Part shown: positions 61,804 to 64,000 of the stretch, piece after piece
How the letters are laid out: every line of letters starts with the position of its first letter
Numbering within the stretch: position 1 is the stretch's first letter
Source of the DNA: Phytophthora hibernalis
Taxonomy: Eukaryota > Oomycota > Peronosporomycetes > Peronosporales > Peronosporaceae
NCBI GenBank assembly: GCA_012656075.1
Contig: JAAKBF010000076.1
Span: 248,001-312,000, forward strand
Reading direction: 5' to 3'
Length of the DNA: 64,000 nt
Position numbers and translations under genes: made by a program
Notes under the pieces: model-generated
Database searches by the model: none
Seen by the model: the letters and a program-made list of their open reading frames with translations, nothing else
Told to the model about the DNA's origin: nothing

Positions 61804-62790
61804 CGTAGCAATTTTCTTGGTGTTGCTAGGAGCTCGCTTGGATGGTTGGTCGTACGGAAGAGCGGCCCACCGTCACGGTTTGGGTCGCGGTCGGCCTTCA
61901 TGCGCTCGCACTGAACCTTTGGTGCCCTTTCTTGAAGCAGTAGAAGCACCCTTGGTCCTGAACGCCACTGCTTCCGTCTTGCTTGCGCATCTTAGAGTCG
62001 TAACCGCGCGCCACACAGTCACTTTTGACGTTGTTGATGCGCGTCACCGACGTCGCATCACCTGAACCGGTGATCATCTTCTTGGACCTGTCACCGAAGA
62101 TCTTGTTCAACGCGATCTACACCCTTTCAGCGCTGAACGCTTCCTCCGAAAGATCAATTGACGACGTCCAGATTTCACTAGGAAGCTGCGCCAAAACTTG
62201 CACGCACATCATCGTCTCTGTCATCATCTCCTTACCGAGAAGCTTCTTGGACTTCCGATTCAATTCGTTCCGCGCTTGGTTCAGCAGCGAGAACAGAGTC
62301 ATGGTGTCTTTCCAATTCGAGTTGAGAGTCCGATTCCAACGGTTCGTCAACGACACCAATCCTCCAGCGTCACTGAGCGCGAACTTGCGCTCGAGATGCT
62401 GCTAAATGACGCACACTTCCAGGTTCCTCACATCGTCTGGCATGTACGACAGGAACGAGTTCGGGAGGGTCGAATTGAGGACGTGACGCATTGCTGCATC
62501 CGCCTTGCGCGATATCATGATCTCCTGCGCAATCCCAATTGCTCATCAGGAGGAGCCGCTTTCACGTCTACATCCGTTAGACGTGGCGACGTGGACTCCA
62601 GGAAGTCACACATGCCAACCTTCGGCTCCGGTTGACCGGTTTCGAGAAGCCGATTCTCGACGTCCAGGTCTAACTGGGCCACGTGCGTGAGCAGCTTGTC
62701 TTTTCAAGTAGCATACTCAATTTGTCGGCCTGAGAACTTTTCAAGGCCGACGTGCACGGTCTTCTCTTGCTTGGTCAAGACACTCATCCG
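61804..62790 (-). pseudogene. Copia gag with zinc knuckle
   Basis: Starts just inside the 5' LTR at about 62787 with MSVLTKQEKTVHVGLEKFSG, a common copia gag start. The frame then breaks near 62705. Further pieces are MVSLTNRWNRTLNSNWKDTM and LFSLLNQARNELNRKSKKLL (62359-62117). The zinc knuckle begins CFYCFKKGHQRF at about 61950, but the last Cys is out of frame (the next frame reads CERMKADRDPNRD). Confidence 0.7.
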
Positions 62791-62805
62791 AAGTATCTGA
62801 AATAT

Positions 62806-63134
62806 TGTTGTCTTGGCCGAAGTTGTAAAAATGAATAACCGTCAGACGGACCGGCAAATTCAAAAGTGAGTGCCGTCCCCAGATCTTCATCCGGTTGGGT
62901 TCTCTTTTCCTTTGTTGGCCTTGGTTGCCACTCAATAACGTCTCTTAAGCTCAGTATACTTATAGTAATACCAAGTTCTAACCAATTGGCATCTGTTTCT
63001 AACTAAGATTAGAAACCAGATTTGTTTACCAAAAGTTGGCACGTAACCTTAACTACAACACTCCCACATAAGAGACGCACAACCGATACGCTCAAGCGAT
63101 ACTTGCTTCGAACTAGCAAAATCTACTCTATAGG
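62806..63134 (-). repeat. 5' LTR of the copia element (truncated)
   Basis: Begins TGTTGTC on the plus strand and aligns with the other LTR up to TCTACTCTATAGG (63134), where the sequence switches abruptly to a Harbinger-like transposase frame. Confidence 0.75.
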
Positions 63135-63516
63135 ATGTCCTGGTATAAATGTGCAAGCCGTCTGTGATGCGCATTGTCGATTTACTGCTGTTGACGCGAG
63201 CTTTCCGGGAAGCACAAACAATGTGCGTGCATTCCGAGATACTGAAGTTTCCAGAAAGCTTGACTCGCTTCCTTTGGGAATGTATATCATAGGTGACAAC
63301 GCATACCCTGTCGGGGAACACTTGTTAACACCTTTTGCAAGAAACCAGATAATGGATGAGTACCACAGCTCGTTCAACTTTAACGCGAGTCAAGTACGTA
63401 TACGCATTGAGATTTTTGGACTCCTAACGACAAAGTGGAGGGTCTTTCGGACACCAATCCAGATAATCGCGGCATTTTGGTCTGCTTGTAGCGATGTCAC
63501 TTCCTCACTAACCTAA
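63135..63516 (+). pseudogene. PIF/Harbinger-like (DDE_4) transposase fragment
   Basis: Directly abutting the truncated LTR. The frame reads GINVQAVCDAHCRFTAVDAS, PGSTNNVRAF and MYIIGDNAYPVGEHLLTPF, which is the core of DDE_Tnp_4 (N-x-Q-x-x-C-D with one catalytic Asp, P-G-x-x-(N/H)-D-x-x-(A/V)-F, G-D-x-(A/G)-Y). It ends at the stop at 63516. The start of the domain and the first Asp are missing, because the LTR occupies that place. Confidence 0.75.
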
Positions 63517-63779
63517 AGCTGTAGTGAAACCATCGTTGCGGATGAAAAATATAAGTTACCGCAACTTCAACTTTGGGGTACTCCTTTGTCCTTCCTTTGA
63601 TTGGCTCCTTTAAAACTTGTTCAAGAGCTAGAGAAAAATCTTCTTGTTGCTGTATAATTGACTACCACTATTTATCAGAATTAAATTGTTTATTTTGAAA
63701 AATACATTATTAACTAATTGATGCTAAAGATAATAGTTCCGTTCACAATTACGTATGGCGAGCTTCATTAGAAGTGATG

Positions 63780-63931
63780 AGGCTAAATGCGGCCACCTTG
63801 TCGAGACCAGATGTTGAGCGTCGAATAATTGCGCTTCGAATGCAAGCTAAGTCCGACATTGTGAATTGTGTTGGGATCACCAACGGATCTTTGTTTCCAC
63901 TGGCAACACCCCTTTCGTATCGCAAGCAATG
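63780..63931 (+). pseudogene. Second Harbinger-like fragment
   Basis: The plus-strand reading KSDIVNCVGITNGSLFPLA corresponds to the CVG-(I/M)-TDGT-L-x-PLA block that comes before the NVQAVCD block in Harbinger transposases (the Asp of TDG is Asn here). It lies downstream of that block in this window, so it belongs to another copy or a rearranged one. The frame stops soon after. Confidence 0.5.
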
Positions 63932-64000
63932 GTGAAAGCGATTGCGAAAGCTTGATCCCCATCGAAGAAGCGTAGCAAGCGGAAAACTCCTCTGTAATCG

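Larger units (their letters stand above)
57594..63134 (-). mobile_element. Ty1/copia LTR retrotransposon, inactive
   Basis: A 5.5-kb element read on the minus strand. Order from right to left: 5' LTR (62806-63134, truncated), gag, zinc knuckle, protease, integrase, reverse transcriptase, RNase H, 3' LTR (57594-57963). Integrase before reverse transcriptase defines copia. The two LTRs share about 328 aligned bases with roughly ten differences by eye (about 3%). Frame breaks in gag, the zinc knuckle and between the pol pieces show it is not autonomous. The 5' LTR lacks its outer 42 bp, and no matching target-site duplication is visible. Confidence 0.9.

Overview
The window looks like nuclear DNA of a plant-pathogenic oomycete, most probably a Phytophthora. 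The evidence is a set of lineage-typical families side by side: elicitin-like proteins with six cysteines, a broken RXLR-type effector, Crinkler-like N-terminal fragments, a folate-biopterin (BT1) transporter, KRE6/SKN1-type beta-glucan synthesis proteins, a C1q-tail coiled-coil protein, Ty1/copia, MULE and Harbinger debris, short GT-AG introns of about 60-100 nt, and oomycete initiator (Inr) elements (TCACTTTC-like) just upstream of several start codons.

Layout. 0-3.5 kb: a FAM47-like low-complexity protein, a dual-specificity-phosphatase-like protein lacking the catalytic arginine, and an unrecognised protein on the opposite strand. 3.5-14.9 kb: repeat-rich accessory DNA with a MITE-like hairpin, a Harbinger fragment, long hairpins, a MULE-type transposase next to a Ulp1-type (C48) protease, a decayed amino-acid transporter, a small three-exon gene and a motif array built on ATGTTGAACGTT. 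15-24 kb: EF-hand CorA-type Mg2+ transporter, C1q-like protein, two Crinkler-like remnants around a TKL kinase and an ankyrin pseudogene, then a HAD phosphatase fused to imidazoleglycerol-phosphate dehydratase (histidine biosynthesis). 24.8-26 kb: two convergent elicitin-like genes with methionine-rich tails and near-identical core promoters. 28.8-36 kb: three paralogous C2H2 zinc-finger genes, all on the minus strand, sharing a C-terminal motif. 37.7-53 kb: five KRE6/SKN1-like GH16 membrane proteins in an array (two minus, three plus; one a pseudogene split by a 755-bp insertion). 53.2-56.1 kb: BT1 transporter and an RXLR-effector pseudogene. 57.6-63.1 kb: a minus-strand copia retrotransposon, followed by Harbinger transposase fragments.

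Functionally, the KRE6 array (cell-wall beta-1,6/1,3-glucan assembly), the GPI-type elicitin-like proteins and the secreted or effector remnants all belong to the cell surface or host interface. The CorA, BT1 and HisB-like genes are housekeeping or transport genes.

Quality caution: many otherwise well-conserved genes carry single-base frame breaks, most of them in short homopolymer runs. These look like consensus errors of the assembly rather than biological mutations. They must be separated from true pseudogenes (KRE6-like copy 4, the RXLR copy, the amino-acid transporter, the transposons), which also carry stops and larger deletions. All family names come from motif recognition by eye; no database search was run.
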